A program made the position numbers and the translations under genes. A stretch of 64,000 bases of DNA, taken from assembly GCA_036429605.1 (NCBI GenBank), contig CM071591.1:5332001-5396000 (forward strand), read 5' to 3'. The stretch's first letter is position 1. Each line of letters begins with the position of its first letter. Source of the DNA: Cladobotryum mycophilum. Taxonomy: Eukaryota; Ascomycota; Sordariomycetes; Hypocreales; Hypocreaceae. Shown here piece after piece: positions 48,201 to 59,523 of the stretch. The notes under the pieces were generated by a model. That model was not told the DNA's origin and made no database searches. It worked only from the letters and a program-made list of their open reading frames with translations.

Positions 48201-49316
48201 CCGTCAAGGCCAATCGACGTTACAGCAGCCTACGAACGATCAGCAGCAGATTTCTCAGCTTCCAATATCTTCACCTCTGGGCCCCGGAAGACAGTTGAGA
48301 AGAGTTCAGAGTTTTCCGGCCAGTTTCATTCGGGGACTGCCCATTAATATGACGGCGTCAGGAAAACAACATGACCTCTCTAATGGCGTCAACAGCGGCA
48401 TGACTGACTGCTCAGCTTCAAAGCCATCAGAAGGACACTACCAATCGGCCAACTCAGGGCATACTCGCTCGGTATCCGACCAGAGGCCCTCCGACTCGGC
48501 TTCACAGCAAGATCATCAACAAGACACGGCAATGGCAGCCAACTCATCGACCACAGCCATTTTTTCGGGGCCAAATATGAGCAACCCGCGTGCTCATGCC
48601 AAACAGGAGGCAACCATGCCGTCTCTAATGCTCGCACCACCGCTTTCCCAGCCTCTGTGGCGAATCACCCCCCAGCACCCGACCCTCAGACGGCCGGTAG
48701 CTTCATTCCGGGATCAAGGTTGATACCCCCAAAGTTCTCAGGAGAGCTCGAGGCGCATCGCCGATTCTTCGGAGACGTCTCTGCGAATCATCAACTCAGC
48801 CAAAGTTTCCAGCCAAGATTGTCGCCAGCGACATTTCTAGCAGATCACCACGAGGGAAACCGTAGTCCCCAGCACCAGAAGCCACAGGACAAGTCCAAGG
48901 CCGCCAGGGGGCTCCAGACAAACAACGCAGGAAGCGCTTCTGAGAGATCAGTAGGCAGGCCGAACTACGGCTTTGGCTCTGGTACCAACGGTGGAGGGCT
49001 GACCGTATCGACCTCTGATGATGAGGTCTTTGAGCTTGAGCTCTTCGTGTCGGCTGAGGAGGGCGAGGTGCAGTCAAGTGACAATGAGAACCTTATCACC
49101 ACCAATGAACACGAGGTTGATGATGAAGAAGATGAAGATGATGATGATGATGAAGAAGACGATGAAGAAGACGATGAAGAAGACGATGAAGAAGACGATG
49201 ACGATGAAGAGTATGAACAAGATGGTGAAGAGAACGAAAAGAAGGAATCAGATCTACATGACAACAAACCAGACACAACTCCACACGCTGAGACAAAAGT
49301 GGAAGAAGAAAAGTAA
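45238..49316 (+). CDS. NLR-like P-loop NTPase with ankyrin repeats and acidic tail
   Basis: The frame is open from 44989, but the first 83 codons read a CT-rich leader, so the ATG at 45238 is preferred. The NACHT-like domain follows the pattern IFSDPVFRQW...LYLSGTQGSGKSTLMKH (P-loop 125-132) and IFVDGIDHCDD (Walker B near 235). About eight ankyrin repeats span roughly 630-905 (for example MRTPLHIAALCGHQELLQVL). A Ser/Gln-rich linker leads to a tail with an Asp/Glu tract of about 45 residues. The frame changes by one base between 48590 and 48673. Either a 62-bp intron (48590-48651; weak GTGCTC donor, good CTAAT branch and TTTCCCAG acceptor) gives 1338 residues, or one C is missing from the C6 run at 48668-48673 (1359 residues). 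Fungal NLRs are linked to non-self recognition and incompatibility; this role is inferred. More exons after 49316 (GTAAGC there) are possible. Confidence 0.85.
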
Positions 49317-50385
49317 GCAACAAGTGCCAATTCAACGGCTCCGAGAATTCAGCTCAATCGGAGGAAGACCAAGCCAAACAGAGCAGACCAGGTGAGATGA
49401 GGCCGGCACCACGCACAACTAATTCCATGAATAAACAACAAAAAAAAAGAAGAAGAAGAAAGAAAAAGAACCACGTGCGCCTCTTCAGGATACATTTGAA
49501 GGCGAAGAGGACACAGACGAAGATAAAAAGGATGGAAAAAAAACACATTATGAGCAACGAAAACAAACCTGGTGGACAGCAACAAGTCAATTGTGGGAGG
49601 GGAGGGTTGAAGAGAAAGGGGGGGCAAAGATGATGAACAATGCGGAGTTTTACGGGACAAGACAGACGACAACTGCGGCGTCTACGACAAAGGGGAGGGA
49701 AATTATACCCAAAAAGAAAACCACTTATAGAGTACAGGAGGGAAAAGGTATAGACAAACAGTGTGGAGGAGGCTCGCTCATTTCGACTTATAAGAAAAAA
49801 GGGGGATATAGATGAGGAACAACCAGATTGTGAACCATGAGGAGGAAGATAGGAAGAAGGAAGGTATGGGCTCTTGGATATATACATGTATTCATTCTTT
49901 TGGTATAGATATATTATATTTCACAAGGGAATAGAGAACCTGACGGCATCTTCACCCAGTCATTTCCCGCAAACTCGTTGCACAATGAAGAGCAATCGCC
50001 TCCGCACTACCAAGCCTCATTGCGTGAAGAACTGGTGAGGTACCCATGGGAGCAGTGAGACACCAACGCCAGTACATTTACTCACCAGGTAATTGCACTC
50101 ATAAAACATCTAAAGCAAAGAATTTATTAGTCGAATTACATACAGTCTTCATCATACATTTGTTCATTGAGGCTGCTTCCCGCAACCTTTGCTTGAAACC
50201 TCTCCCCCACCTCCCCGTTCCAACTGCAAGCCTGTCATTGCAGCTCATTAAATCACATCCTCCTCTAAACTCCCTGAAACATCCATCGGCATCCCCAAAG
50301 CTCCCCATATACGCTGCAGCTTCCAATTCGTTCAAGCTACCCTGTTACCTGACGCAGAAAGAATTTAACATGATCAGTTCGCAAC
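49317..50385. other. Convergent 3' region after the NLR-like gene
   Basis: Possible extra 3' exons of the NLR-like gene: the stop at 49314-49316 overlaps a GTAAGC donor, and an open frame at about 49486-49815 begins acidic and Lys-rich (EGEEDTDEDKKD). Otherwise purine-rich sequence without recognisable genes. Confidence 0.45.
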
Positions 50386-53300
50386 TCAGTCGAACTGGAT
50401 GAGGTCTCCAGAGTTATCCTCCGACCAGCTCTTCACTGTCTTGTCACTGTGCTCTCTCAGAGTTGGTAGTCCGGCAATGCGATTTCCATTGGCGTCGGTC
50501 GTGATGGGACGGTAGATTTCTCGCATCGGCTGGGGAGACATGGAGGAGTCCCGGCTTCGCGCATTACGAATCTCCTGTTGAATCTCTGTCTCGTTCTGGA
50601 CAAAGTTATCGTGACTCCATTTGTCTGACAGTGACTGTGGTGATGAGGCTCGAGAAATCTTAGGTTGCTCCCCCTCTGCATGCTGCACGACCTCCGATTC
50701 ATCTGCCATGGAGATAAAGTGACGGAAACCCATGTTGATCAAGTTGCCACTTGTGATGGGCAAACACGGGTCGCTCACAGCGGGAATCTGAGGCTTGGTT
50801 ACTTTATTGCCCCATGATGATGTCCTAGAAATCGGTGCAGGAGTGGGCGTTGGGGCTGGAGGGCGGCGTCCTTGATTCCTCACAGGCAATCTCTTTTGGG
50901 CCATAGGAGAAGGCTTAGTGGCTGTTCCTCGTTCGTTGACATAAGGAGCTTTTTGTCCTGGAAACTTGGGTGTGAAGCAACCATTTGAACATACACATTT
51001 GTCCTTGCATTTAAAACGGCAGCGGTGTCCGCAAGGTAACATCTTCTGGCACGGCTCTTTGCAAGAGCTCTTGTGCTCTTTGTCGAAAGCATGGCACGCT
51101 TCCTTGCATCGATGACCATTGGGACATTTCTTGTCGCAAGGCCGAGTGCATCCTCCTCCCGGAATTTGTTGCCAACTGCCGGGGTTTTCCATGATTGTCA
51201 TATGACCGTGGCTTGTGCAAGTGAGAGGAAGATGAACGTTCTTGTTTACCCCAAAGGCATCAAACACCCTCTGCCACGTCCTTTGACTTTCGAGGGAGCT
51301 TTCTAACAGATTGTCAGAATTTCCAAAGATGTAAAAGCCGCATCTTGCTCGACTGGTTGCTACGACTGCTCGGTTTTCTTCCGCAACAAAACCAGCGGCC
51401 GGTCTGTAGGGATTGGCTGGGCTTCGAACTAAAGAGAGCAGGATGATGTCGTTTTCTTCGCCCTGGAAACCATCAACGGTGCGAACAGCCCATTGTTTTG
51501 TTATCTGGCCAAGGAATGGATGGCTGCAGAGGTTGCGAAAGATCAAATCCAATTGGGCATTGTAATATGTCAGAATGGTGATTTGACTTGACTCGAGCCC
51601 ATTCTGTACCAAGTACTTGACGAACCCGACAATCATGTCCGCCTCCTGCCAGTTCATGTATGAAAATGAGGCGTCTCGTTCTTCTTGCCAGGTGTGTTGA
51701 AACCACCAGAGATTTTTGCCACCCATTCCTGGAACTGGCGGGCGTTCTCTAGGGTCAGTTACAATCTGATGATCCTCGAGCATGGGATAAAATGTCTGCA
51801 CAACTTTTCGGATCGCTGGAATCATTCGGCGCTGCACCCGCAAGGAGGAAAATGGGACGTTCAACTTGACCATTCTCTCAAAGAGGGACACATTGAGATT
51901 ATAGGGAGGCCCCGCGAGTTGTTTGATATCCACATGAGGGGTCAACTGCTGGTGGTCGCCAACAAGGATGAGTTGCTCCAATGACGGAAAAAGGGCTGAT
52001 GTGATATTGGCTTCTCGGGTTTCAGCAGCTTCTTCGATAAGCATAATGCGTGGCATTAGGGCAGCTATAAGTCCGCGGTATTTGGTGAGACCGGTTGTTG
52101 TGCAGCCAATGATCTGAATCTTCTCGTATTGAAGCATTCTCACATCATTTTCCCAACGAGCTACTTTAAGGGCACCACAGACCTTGTTATACTTCAAGAA
52201 TAAGTCTTTGATAGATTTCGACTCCATCATTTGGCTTCTCAAGTAGTGATAAACCATGCCACGTTCTTGCGGCTTGATCTTGTAAAGATCCGAGTTCTTA
52301 GCAAGATAATGCGCAGCCTTCTGGCGCCAAGCTCCACTTGAGAGAACATGTTGAGAGACAGCGGCACCTCGGTTGAGCTTCAATGGAATGAAATCTCCCT
52401 GAAGTCGGTATTTGTCTTCTTCCTCGGGCTCAAAGTCCTTTTCCGAGGCTTCGTCCTGGTTTTCGACCACTCTTTGACCCTCGGGGGGCCGGTAGATATG
52501 GACAGGCTCATCTTGAACAAGCTTGTCAAGCCAAGTGGATATAGGATCCTCAGCGGAGTCAGGATCTGCTGGCTCCCACTCGCTGTCAGTCAGGGACTTG
52601 TATTGCTCCTCAGTAATCAGACCCATGCCATAGAAATCATCAGCACTGATGAGACCATCCCGAAAGCACAGTTTGAAGGCATCTTGGAGACGGCGGCAAA
52701 TTGCTTTGAACTCGGGGTCGGCGCTGGAACCCCGGCGTTTACACTTGGATTGCTCTCGGAGATTGAACAATGTGCGCTCCCTAATGGCCTCTGATTTGGA
52801 CTGTCCACCCAGACGAGCAATGTCTCCAATCTCCCGTTGAATGCAGTGACCAAGAATCTGATCCAATGCGTGATTGGTTTGAGCAGCTACAATGATTGGC
52901 GTTTTGATGTTTGCATTGTTCCGGTTATCCCATAGCGATTCAACGTAGCTTTGAATTGCCACGAGAGACGTAAATGTCTTGCCAGTGCCAGGAGGTCCTT
53001 GAACGATGGAAAACTCTCGAGAAGTCATGGCCGTGAAAGCCTCACGCTGTGAGGCGTCAAAGTGGGCAGCGGCGGCTGGAACTTGGCATCTCTGGTCTGG
53101 CAATTGATACACGTAGTTTGCCGTTTTAATCTCCTTGGATTGGCCGAGAATGTACTTGTCGAGAACCGACTCGTAGAGTGCTGCGTGCTGTAGGCCGACT
53201 ATGACATGGTGGACATTTTCGAAATAGCCACTCTTAGCCTCCAGCATGACCATCTCAACGGTAGGGTCAACTGGGGCAGTGCTATAGTCAGCCCAGGAAA

Positions 53301-54017
53301 GATCTATTCGTGGCGCAGTGTTTTCGTCTTCCCCTGATTCGGGGTCAGGCTCCAAACCTCCTACAATGTGACGAGAAGCCACAGTTGCAACAATGCACTG
53401 AGTTCGAAAGTTGTCAGACTTTGGTGATAGGACAACCAACGTTCCAGTGTTGAGGCGGTTGGATTGACGCCATAAGACCTTGGTTTGAGATCTCTCTGTA
53501 GAGAAAGCAACACGGCACGCAGGGCCGACTCTGCTCAGGAGATAACCTTGTACGTAAACCTTGCGCGCAAGTCAGTAAGGGGTCAGGCCTGAAGTAGAAG
53601 GGTGATAGGAAAACAGCATGACTGACTTGCGTATAAATGTGCGTAATATCACTCTCCATCATCGTGGGCTGCGTCTTATATTCTTTAATAGCACCTCGAA
53701 GATGATCCACGCCCTCCCACCGATAGAGATGGTATTGGGTCTTGAGATACTCCTCTTTAGATCTTGGTGGTATGTCGACGGGATTCTCAAGAAGCGGTAG
53801 CCTACCACGAGACATTAATTCCTCTGCCCGTGGTATGGCAGGTGATCTCTGCCAGGCCTTTAGGAATCCATCTCCTGTCTCTACATCGAATTGGCCATCT
53901 TTAACGTGGATGGAGATCTTGGCGGTATCGTGGAGCTTCAGAAACTCCTAAATGATCCATTAGATACTTGTTTAGATTACAGATCAGACGAACACTCACG
54001 TTCGCGGGCCGATCCAT
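50386..54017 (-). CDS. SF1 helicase with NFX1-type zinc fingers (Hrr1/SAD-3/ZNFX1-like)
   Basis: Model: exons 54017-54000, 53947-53627 and 53559-50386, 1170 residues. The first exon encodes only MDRPAN; introns are 52 bp (GTGAGT) and 67 bp (GTCAGT). Helicase motifs: FSIVQGPPGTGKT (P-loop 291-298), PRIMLIEEAAE (DEAD-like motif II), LILVGDHQQLTPHV (III), VDGFQGEENDIILLSLVRS (V) and ATSRARCGFYIFGN (VI). A Cys/His-rich segment follows (CDKKCPNGHRCKEACH, CKEPCQKMLPCGHRCRFKC), of the NFX1 type. The last 200 residues are Ser/Pro-rich and disordered. Relatives include S. pombe Hrr1, a partner of the RNA-directed RNA polymerase in heterochromatic RNAi, and Neurospora SAD-3 in meiotic silencing. The same role here is inferred; other NFX1-type helicases exist in fungi, so orthology is not certain. 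Confidence 0.92.
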
Positions 54018-55993
54018 GGCCAATAGACCAATCAGGTGGCAAACCACTTGATTCGAGTAGACTCGAATAAACACTCGGAAGTAAGGAGAATTGAGCCGGG
54101 AGTTGAAGAAGGCAGAATGGAGGTGGAAACTGAGAAAAGTGTTAAAGACCGTAGAGGAGGAGGAAAGGGAAGTGTGATGATTAAAGAAACAGGAATCAAA
54201 ACACAGGGCAAGGTTCAAAGGCACTCACTGTTTAGAGCACCTGAATACCCAAGGTTGACCGCCTAAAAAGACCAGGAGAAATTGTTGAAACTGAGTTCAA
54301 CAGCTCCAAAAGGCAACGAGACGATGTGATGGAGACGTCGAAGAGACAGTCTGTCACCAGTCTTTGGGAAAAGGGATGATTAAGCCCGACAACAACGATG
54401 AACAAAATGATGGTGATTGGATATGGATGCCTGCAGATCAAGGAAGAAGAGGAGGAAGAGGGAGAAGAGGGGAAGAGGAAGAGGGAGAGAAATGGGAAGA
54501 AGAGGGAGGAATGGCAATGTGGGCAATGCAGGGCAAACGGTAACACGGCAACTGGCAGGTGACAGATGGCAGCTGGCAGCTCCTCCCATAACAAAGATCT
54601 ATAAATAGGAATCAGAATTTTCAAGTCCCATTACAAGAATAACAGTGGCTGTGAATCACTGAAGAAGAATAAGGGACTGATGACGACGCTTAAGGTCTTG
54701 GATTATTACGTTACCGTAGATATCGTTTAACGGGTTGCACTAGTCATGTCAGATGGATGTCCTATAGATGTCTAGAACAATCGGTGAGCCATTGCATATT
54801 TAACATGAGTTTGTGACTATTGAATACGATGTGCTATTATAGGTGATTATTTACTACTTCCATTATGTCTGTTGTCTGAATAAACATTGATTTGCTCGAC
54901 AAAGGCTGGTGGTGGGAATGACATGACGTTCGTTTCTCAACTTGCCAACTGATCAATAGCACTGACCAAGAGAGCGGCAATGCTTTCCGGCAAGAGTGCA
55001 CTGACAATCTTCAATATGCAGGTACCCGTCCATTTGCAAGATGGGGCAGACACCCAAGCCCTCTTTGATGTGTTGTTCCCAAATGCACTGACTGGACAAC
55101 CTGCAGGTAGCCTTACCCCCTTGCTTAGACTGACAGGTCATGATGGATAAAAGAATAAGTGTTTTCCCTATCCTGTATCACTAATATGCGTAGAGTTCAA
55201 TAGAAAGATGAATACTCGAATGAAGATGAAGAAATAAAGTACACTTCATCACTGTTGATGGCTGTTGTATTACCTTGAAGTGATTCAGATCACACACATA
55301 GATGAGACAAAATGCAGTCCCAAGGTCGTCTCGAACACTTATTCCCGTCATAAGGTAGGTAGCCGTTACTGATGTGTAATTTATGTTCCCACATTCTTGT
55401 CAGTCTTTTGCTTTTGCCAGGTGTTTCTTAATTCGTGGAGATGACAATGCATTGGTCATTCAGAGCTGATACATCTACCAATACCATCTTGCAGCATTGA
55501 TGGCACTCGAAATCTCACAAAGTAATCAGAGCTTCATGTATCAAATCATTTCCATCAACACATCATTAATCTTGAGAAATAAACTATACCTACACACGCT
55601 GCAGAATTGTTGAACTTGGCAAACCTGTTCAGGTTCATCATGCCGCCCAACGGATACACCATCTCTACAACCTCATCCAGAGGCACCTTTACACCTTTTA
55701 CCCAAACTTGGGCTAGATTTGACCCAAAAGGTACCAGGGTCCATCAAATCCGCATTGCCCGTCGCAATTCCCCCCAGAATAACTGACGTTGCATATGAAT
55801 CGGCGAATGACTCACCTCGTAAATGGCGTATTCTTGGGGGGCTGGCCTCTAATCGAGTAATGGCGGGAGGGGAAGACGTCCACTGGTAGAGCTTTGCACA
55901 TTTAAGCTCCCGTCCCGGTCAGCCTCCCTCATCGATTCCATTCATTTCCAAACTCAAGTGACGACGACGACGACGACTAAGAAAAAATTCATC
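54018..55993. other. Intergenic, nothing recognised
   Basis: 2 kb between two divergent genes. A purine-rich stretch at 54430-54520 is probably part of the helicase promoter (CT-rich on its own strand). No credible gene or RNA. Confidence 0.6.
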
Positions 55994-57258
55994 ATGGAAC
56001 AAGCAAATTATCAGGCATACTTGGAATCCATTTATCCAGCATCTACCTGGAAGCTCGACAGGCTCTCTGGTGGTCTGGTCAACTCCACCTGGCGGGCCAC
56101 CAAGACCTCGGGGAAGGCAGATCACGACAGCCTCATCCTCAAGCATGCGCGGCCATACATTGAGGTCGCTGGACCCGAATGGGCTTTTTCTACGGACCGC
56201 CAGGTATTTGTTTCCATCCTTTGGTTGAACGTATCGATGCTGACTCAATGGTCCAGGTGGTCGAGGCCACAGTCTTGAATCTCTGGGACGAATCTGGGCT
56301 GTTACACGAGACCCGCAAACGGTTGCCGCCCTGGCACTCTCCAAGATGCCTCCGACACGACCACGGCAGCGAATCCGCACTCAAGCTCACCAGCTCAGAC
56401 CAAGAAGCATCCGTCATCCTTCTTAACGACCTTGGCCACCTCGTCAACGTCGTTGAATTCCTCAAAGCATGTGCCGACCGTCCAGGCCTCGTCTCCGAAG
56501 ATCAGATTGCAAACATTGGCCGCACAGTCGGTCAACTCTTTGCCACAATTCACAGCCAGGAAACCGCCGACAAGATCAAAACACAGCCCGGCATCGCGAA
56601 GACGCTGACGCACTCGTTGACAAAGAAGCTCGTCTTGAACGTCGCCGTCGAGCCAATCCGCGAGCGCCTTTCCAGACCCCCCAATGCCGAGCAATTGTAC
56701 GCCCGCGTCCTCAAGGATTATCAAGATTCGGAATACAATTATCGGCAATGCCTGGTGCTCGGCGATTTCACCCATGCGTCTATTCTCTTGCAGCCACCTG
56801 GTCTGGGAAGCGACCTGACACCAGTGCTCGTCGACTGGGAGTTTGCGCAGATCAATGGCCGCGGAGTCAACGGCGACATGGCGCAATTCCTCGCAAACAT
56901 TCACCTCGAGCTACTTGGCGCAACCGAGAACACGACCCTCTACCAGCTGCTGTCGCGCTTCATGTCCGAATTGTGCGCTGCTTACAGAGACAGTGCAAAC
57001 CTCGTGTATAAGAAAGAATCAGGCGATATGAATGTGCAACTGATGCGCTCCGCATTCATCTTACACGGTCGAGAAATGTTGAACCAGGCTCACGAGCTTC
57101 ATGATAATCACCCACGATTCAAGAACATGGCCTGCATTGGGGCTTGGTACATCGAACGAGCGGGGGACAATATCAACGACTTTTTGGACAATGATAACTG
57201 GGAAGAGGTGCAAAAAGAAGATGCATTGGTCATACAGTCAATGTTCAAGGCCATATGA
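55994..57258 (+). CDS. Aminoglycoside phosphotransferase/choline-kinase-like protein
   Basis: Model: exons 55994-56203 and 56257-57258 with a 53-bp intron (GTATTT donor), 403 residues. The fold is that of the APH/protein-kinase-like superfamily: an N-lobe beginning with LSGGLVNSTWRAT and LILKHA (glycine loop and ATP-binding Lys), then a C-lobe with LVLGDFTHASILL and PVLVDWEFAQ. The catalytic Asp of the first motif and the metal-binding Asp of DWE are present. The His and Asn that usually flank the catalytic motif (HGDxxxxN) are Leu and Ser or Ile, as in some fungal methylthioribose-kinase-like proteins. The substrate is unknown. A tRNA gene on the other strand begins 44 bp after its stop codon. 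Confidence 0.85.
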
Positions 57259-57284
57259 GGAGTAATGGGGGGGAACCAAAGGAC

Positions 57285-57290
57285 AAAAAA
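57285..57290 (-). terminator. Pol III terminator of tRNA-Gly
   Basis: Six T on the minus strand, starting 12 bases after the tRNA 3' end: the normal Pol III stop signal. Confidence 0.75.
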
Positions 57291-57302
57291 GAAAGTTTGA
57301 AT

Positions 57303-57372
57303 GCGTGGTCCGGGAATCGAACCCGGGGCCCATCGATGGCAACGATGGATTTTACCACTAAACCAACCACGC
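57303..57372 (-). tRNA. tRNA-Gly (GCC anticodon)
   Basis: On the minus strand, 70 bases fold as a tRNA: the acceptor stem GCGTGGT pairs with ACCACGC, the D arm carries GGTTTAGTGGTAAAAT (A box), the anticodon loop is TTGCCAT reading GCC, and the T arm is GGGTTCGATTCCC (B box). No intron and no encoded CCA. The sequence is close to known yeast tRNA-Gly(GCC). It lies antisense to the 3' end of the kinase-like gene and 120 bp from a Fot1-like transposon. Confidence 0.97.
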
Positions 57373-57490
57373 TTCATCTGTTTGTGATGATATCCTTTGT
57401 AGTTTTAATTATGAATGAACCCTGCATAGATCAAACACCACACTTTGCCGCTCTCCGATGCCTCAAGCGGACCAATCCTACTCAACAGGG

Positions 57491-57533
57491 GTTAGAGTGC
57501 CCCACCACAACACCGTGACCATCCCAAGACCGT
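57491..57533. repeat. Left terminal inverted repeat of the Fot1-like element
   Basis: This is a perfect reverse complement of 59303-59345 over 43 bp, including the TA target site and two matching flanking bases. Confidence 0.93.
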
Positions 57534-59341
57534 AGACATCACCACAAAATAACACATCATGTCATTACCTTATTTCTCAATAAAATTAAATGCTACAAAA
57601 ATAATTATAGTATAAATATATCAGTTAATTCTTCTGGATCCGTTCTAGCAATTTCTAGCGCTTCATTTCATAGTTTTACGGCCTATCGCGTTGCATAGCG
57701 TACACGCGATGCAATAGCCTTGTCCTTGGCCTTGGTAATATCAGAAAGCCGAGCAAAGGTCTCGTTAAGGTCAAAATCAATGGCTTTACGGCCAAGGGGC
57801 TTTTTGGAAGCAATCTAGGCCTCTAAATAAGCGTTTTTTTGCTCCAAGAACGCGATCACGGCGTTCTTGTGGTCCAGTTCCTTCCCTGCCTTCCTCGCGA
57901 TGGTCCGCAGGCCACGCTTAGCGTGATCTAGGTCTTCACGAACGGTATTTAACTGTCCCCTAATATCCTTAGAGCTCTAAGGCGTATACTAGAGCTGATT
58001 TTCTTTAATTTAGGGTTTTTTTAGTGTTATAGGAGGCTCTAATGTTAAGGGAGATCTCTTAGGGTTAACCACGCCCTCCAGGACCCGTTTAACATTCATA
58101 GGATAGACCCCGGTAGCACAAAAGCCTGATTTTATATTAATCTTTAAGAAGGCTTTATTACTAGCTTAAAAATATACTTATAAGAAACGTTGCTTCTGTA
58201 CAGGGGCTGAGGTCTTGAAGGAGGCAAACCCCTGAGTGTTCTAGCGGAAATACGTCTTTAAAGGAAAAAAACACTAATATTAAAGGATTATGTAATATAT
58301 AAGCTATATGCTGGTAAATAAAAAAGCTATATACGGTTAATCTAGGCTAGATATATAAATTCTATAATAATATAAGTCTTGTGGTTGTCTAGGATTAGAA
58401 TACGCTAATAAGACTGTATTTCTGGCGTTGTCTTAGGGATAAACACCTGTTCTAGCCATTTGAACAGTATCTCTGCGTTTGCCTAGCCTATAGGGCTCGA
58501 GTCGTATGCCCAGTCAGGAATTTCATCAGAAAACCACTACTATTAGACTGTCTTGCCTGTGTAGATCACATAGGGCTTGACCCGGTCTCCGGCAGCACTG
58601 ACACACTCTATAATAGTAACCTATTCACGAGAGTCGCTCTCTGTAACGGTTACTACTGTTATTAGGCTTATTCCTGTTACTTTTCCTAATCTGGTTTCCC
58701 CTCTGTAAGCCCGGTCTCGTTAAGGTTATAGATTCGGTTCATACTGACGGACTTAGCCTTAATCTCGTCGTCTAGACGATCCCAGAAACTTCGTATAACC
58801 CCCTCGGTTATATGGATCGTTCGGGAAGCCTCAATACCCCTAGAGACCTTTATCTTGACCTCCTCGTTGCGTTCAAAGAACCTGTTTACCTAATGTTAAC
58901 CAAGGTGTTGGTCGCTGTTACCCTGGGTCAGGATAAGCTACGCAAAGGAATGAATACGCCGGCGGTTAAAGGCCCGGCCATAGGCTTCTTCGGACTTGAT
59001 CCACTGTATGAGGTCTTATTCTTAAACTTATGATAGTTTTTGGGCGTTTTCTTTAGCTACTCGAATCAGTTGTGCACCTCGAAATCGGTTATATAAAGTT
59101 ATTTAAGGGATTCTATAGTATCGACTTGCGACCGCGACAGTAAGGCTATTTTGTATCTTTTGAATAGCCTCGTCGATGTTATTTTCTCTGTCTTTATTTG
59201 TCTTCGTCATGGCGAAAAAACGGCTTCAATTGGATTTAATTTGATAATATTATTGCTATGCGAAAGTGTGGTGTTGAAAATGTGGCACTCATCGTTTACG
59301 TCACGGTCTTGGGATGGTCACGGTGTTGTGGTGGGGCACTC
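57495..59341 (-). mobile_element. Fot1/pogo-type (Tc1-mariner) DNA transposon, mutated
   Basis: The 1.85-kb element is flanked by TA (57493-57494 and 59342-59343), the target duplication of the Tc1/mariner superfamily. Its ends are perfect long inverted repeats of about 39 bp starting GAGTGCCCCACC. The interior is one decayed transposase gene on the minus strand. Many in-frame TAG/TAA stops stand where CAG or CAA is expected, and the DNA is TpA-rich, both consistent with RIP. The intact terminal repeats mean it could still be moved by a transposase supplied elsewhere. Confidence 0.9.
57605..59210 (-). pseudogene. Decayed Fot1/pogo-type transposase
   Basis: From an ATG at 59210 a minus-strand frame can be followed with numerous stops. 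The CENP-B-like helix-turn-helix region is readable (WIKSEEAYGRAFNRRRIHSFA, then VNRFFERNEEVKIKVSRGIE). The DDE domain is seen in MNRIYNLNETG (first Asp replaced by Asn in the D-E-T-G motif) and, after a frame change near 58.68 kb, in VTIIECVSAAGDRVKPYV, WLEQVFIPKT and ILILDNHKT (second catalytic Asp). The C-terminal part is Lys/Asp/Glu-rich (GRKAIDFDLNETFARLS). About 535 codons, the usual length of the family. Too many stops for function. Stops are mostly TAG/TAA at likely Gln codons, plus TGA at a likely Arg codon, as C-to-T mutation would give. Confidence 0.88.
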
Positions 59342-59345
59342 TAAC
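59303..59345. repeat. Right terminal inverted repeat of the Fot1-like element
   Basis: This is a perfect reverse complement of 57491-57533. The stretch is free of mutations although the interior is heavily mutated. Confidence 0.93.
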
Positions 59346-59523
59346 AGGATTGTCATGATGATAACCAGCGCAAAGCCACATGTTCTTAGTTGTATATATA
59401 TGTATATACATATTTCCACCCCCTCAAGAAATTAATCCTTCTCTCCTCTTCTTCCCATTCCAAATTCTCCAATTCCACAATTTGATTCTCTTACACACCC
59501 ACCCAAAAAAACATGAAAGATGC

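Noticed and set aside
48965..49330. Poly-Ser minus-strand frame
   Set aside because: Antisense reading of the acidic repeat of the NLR-like gene.
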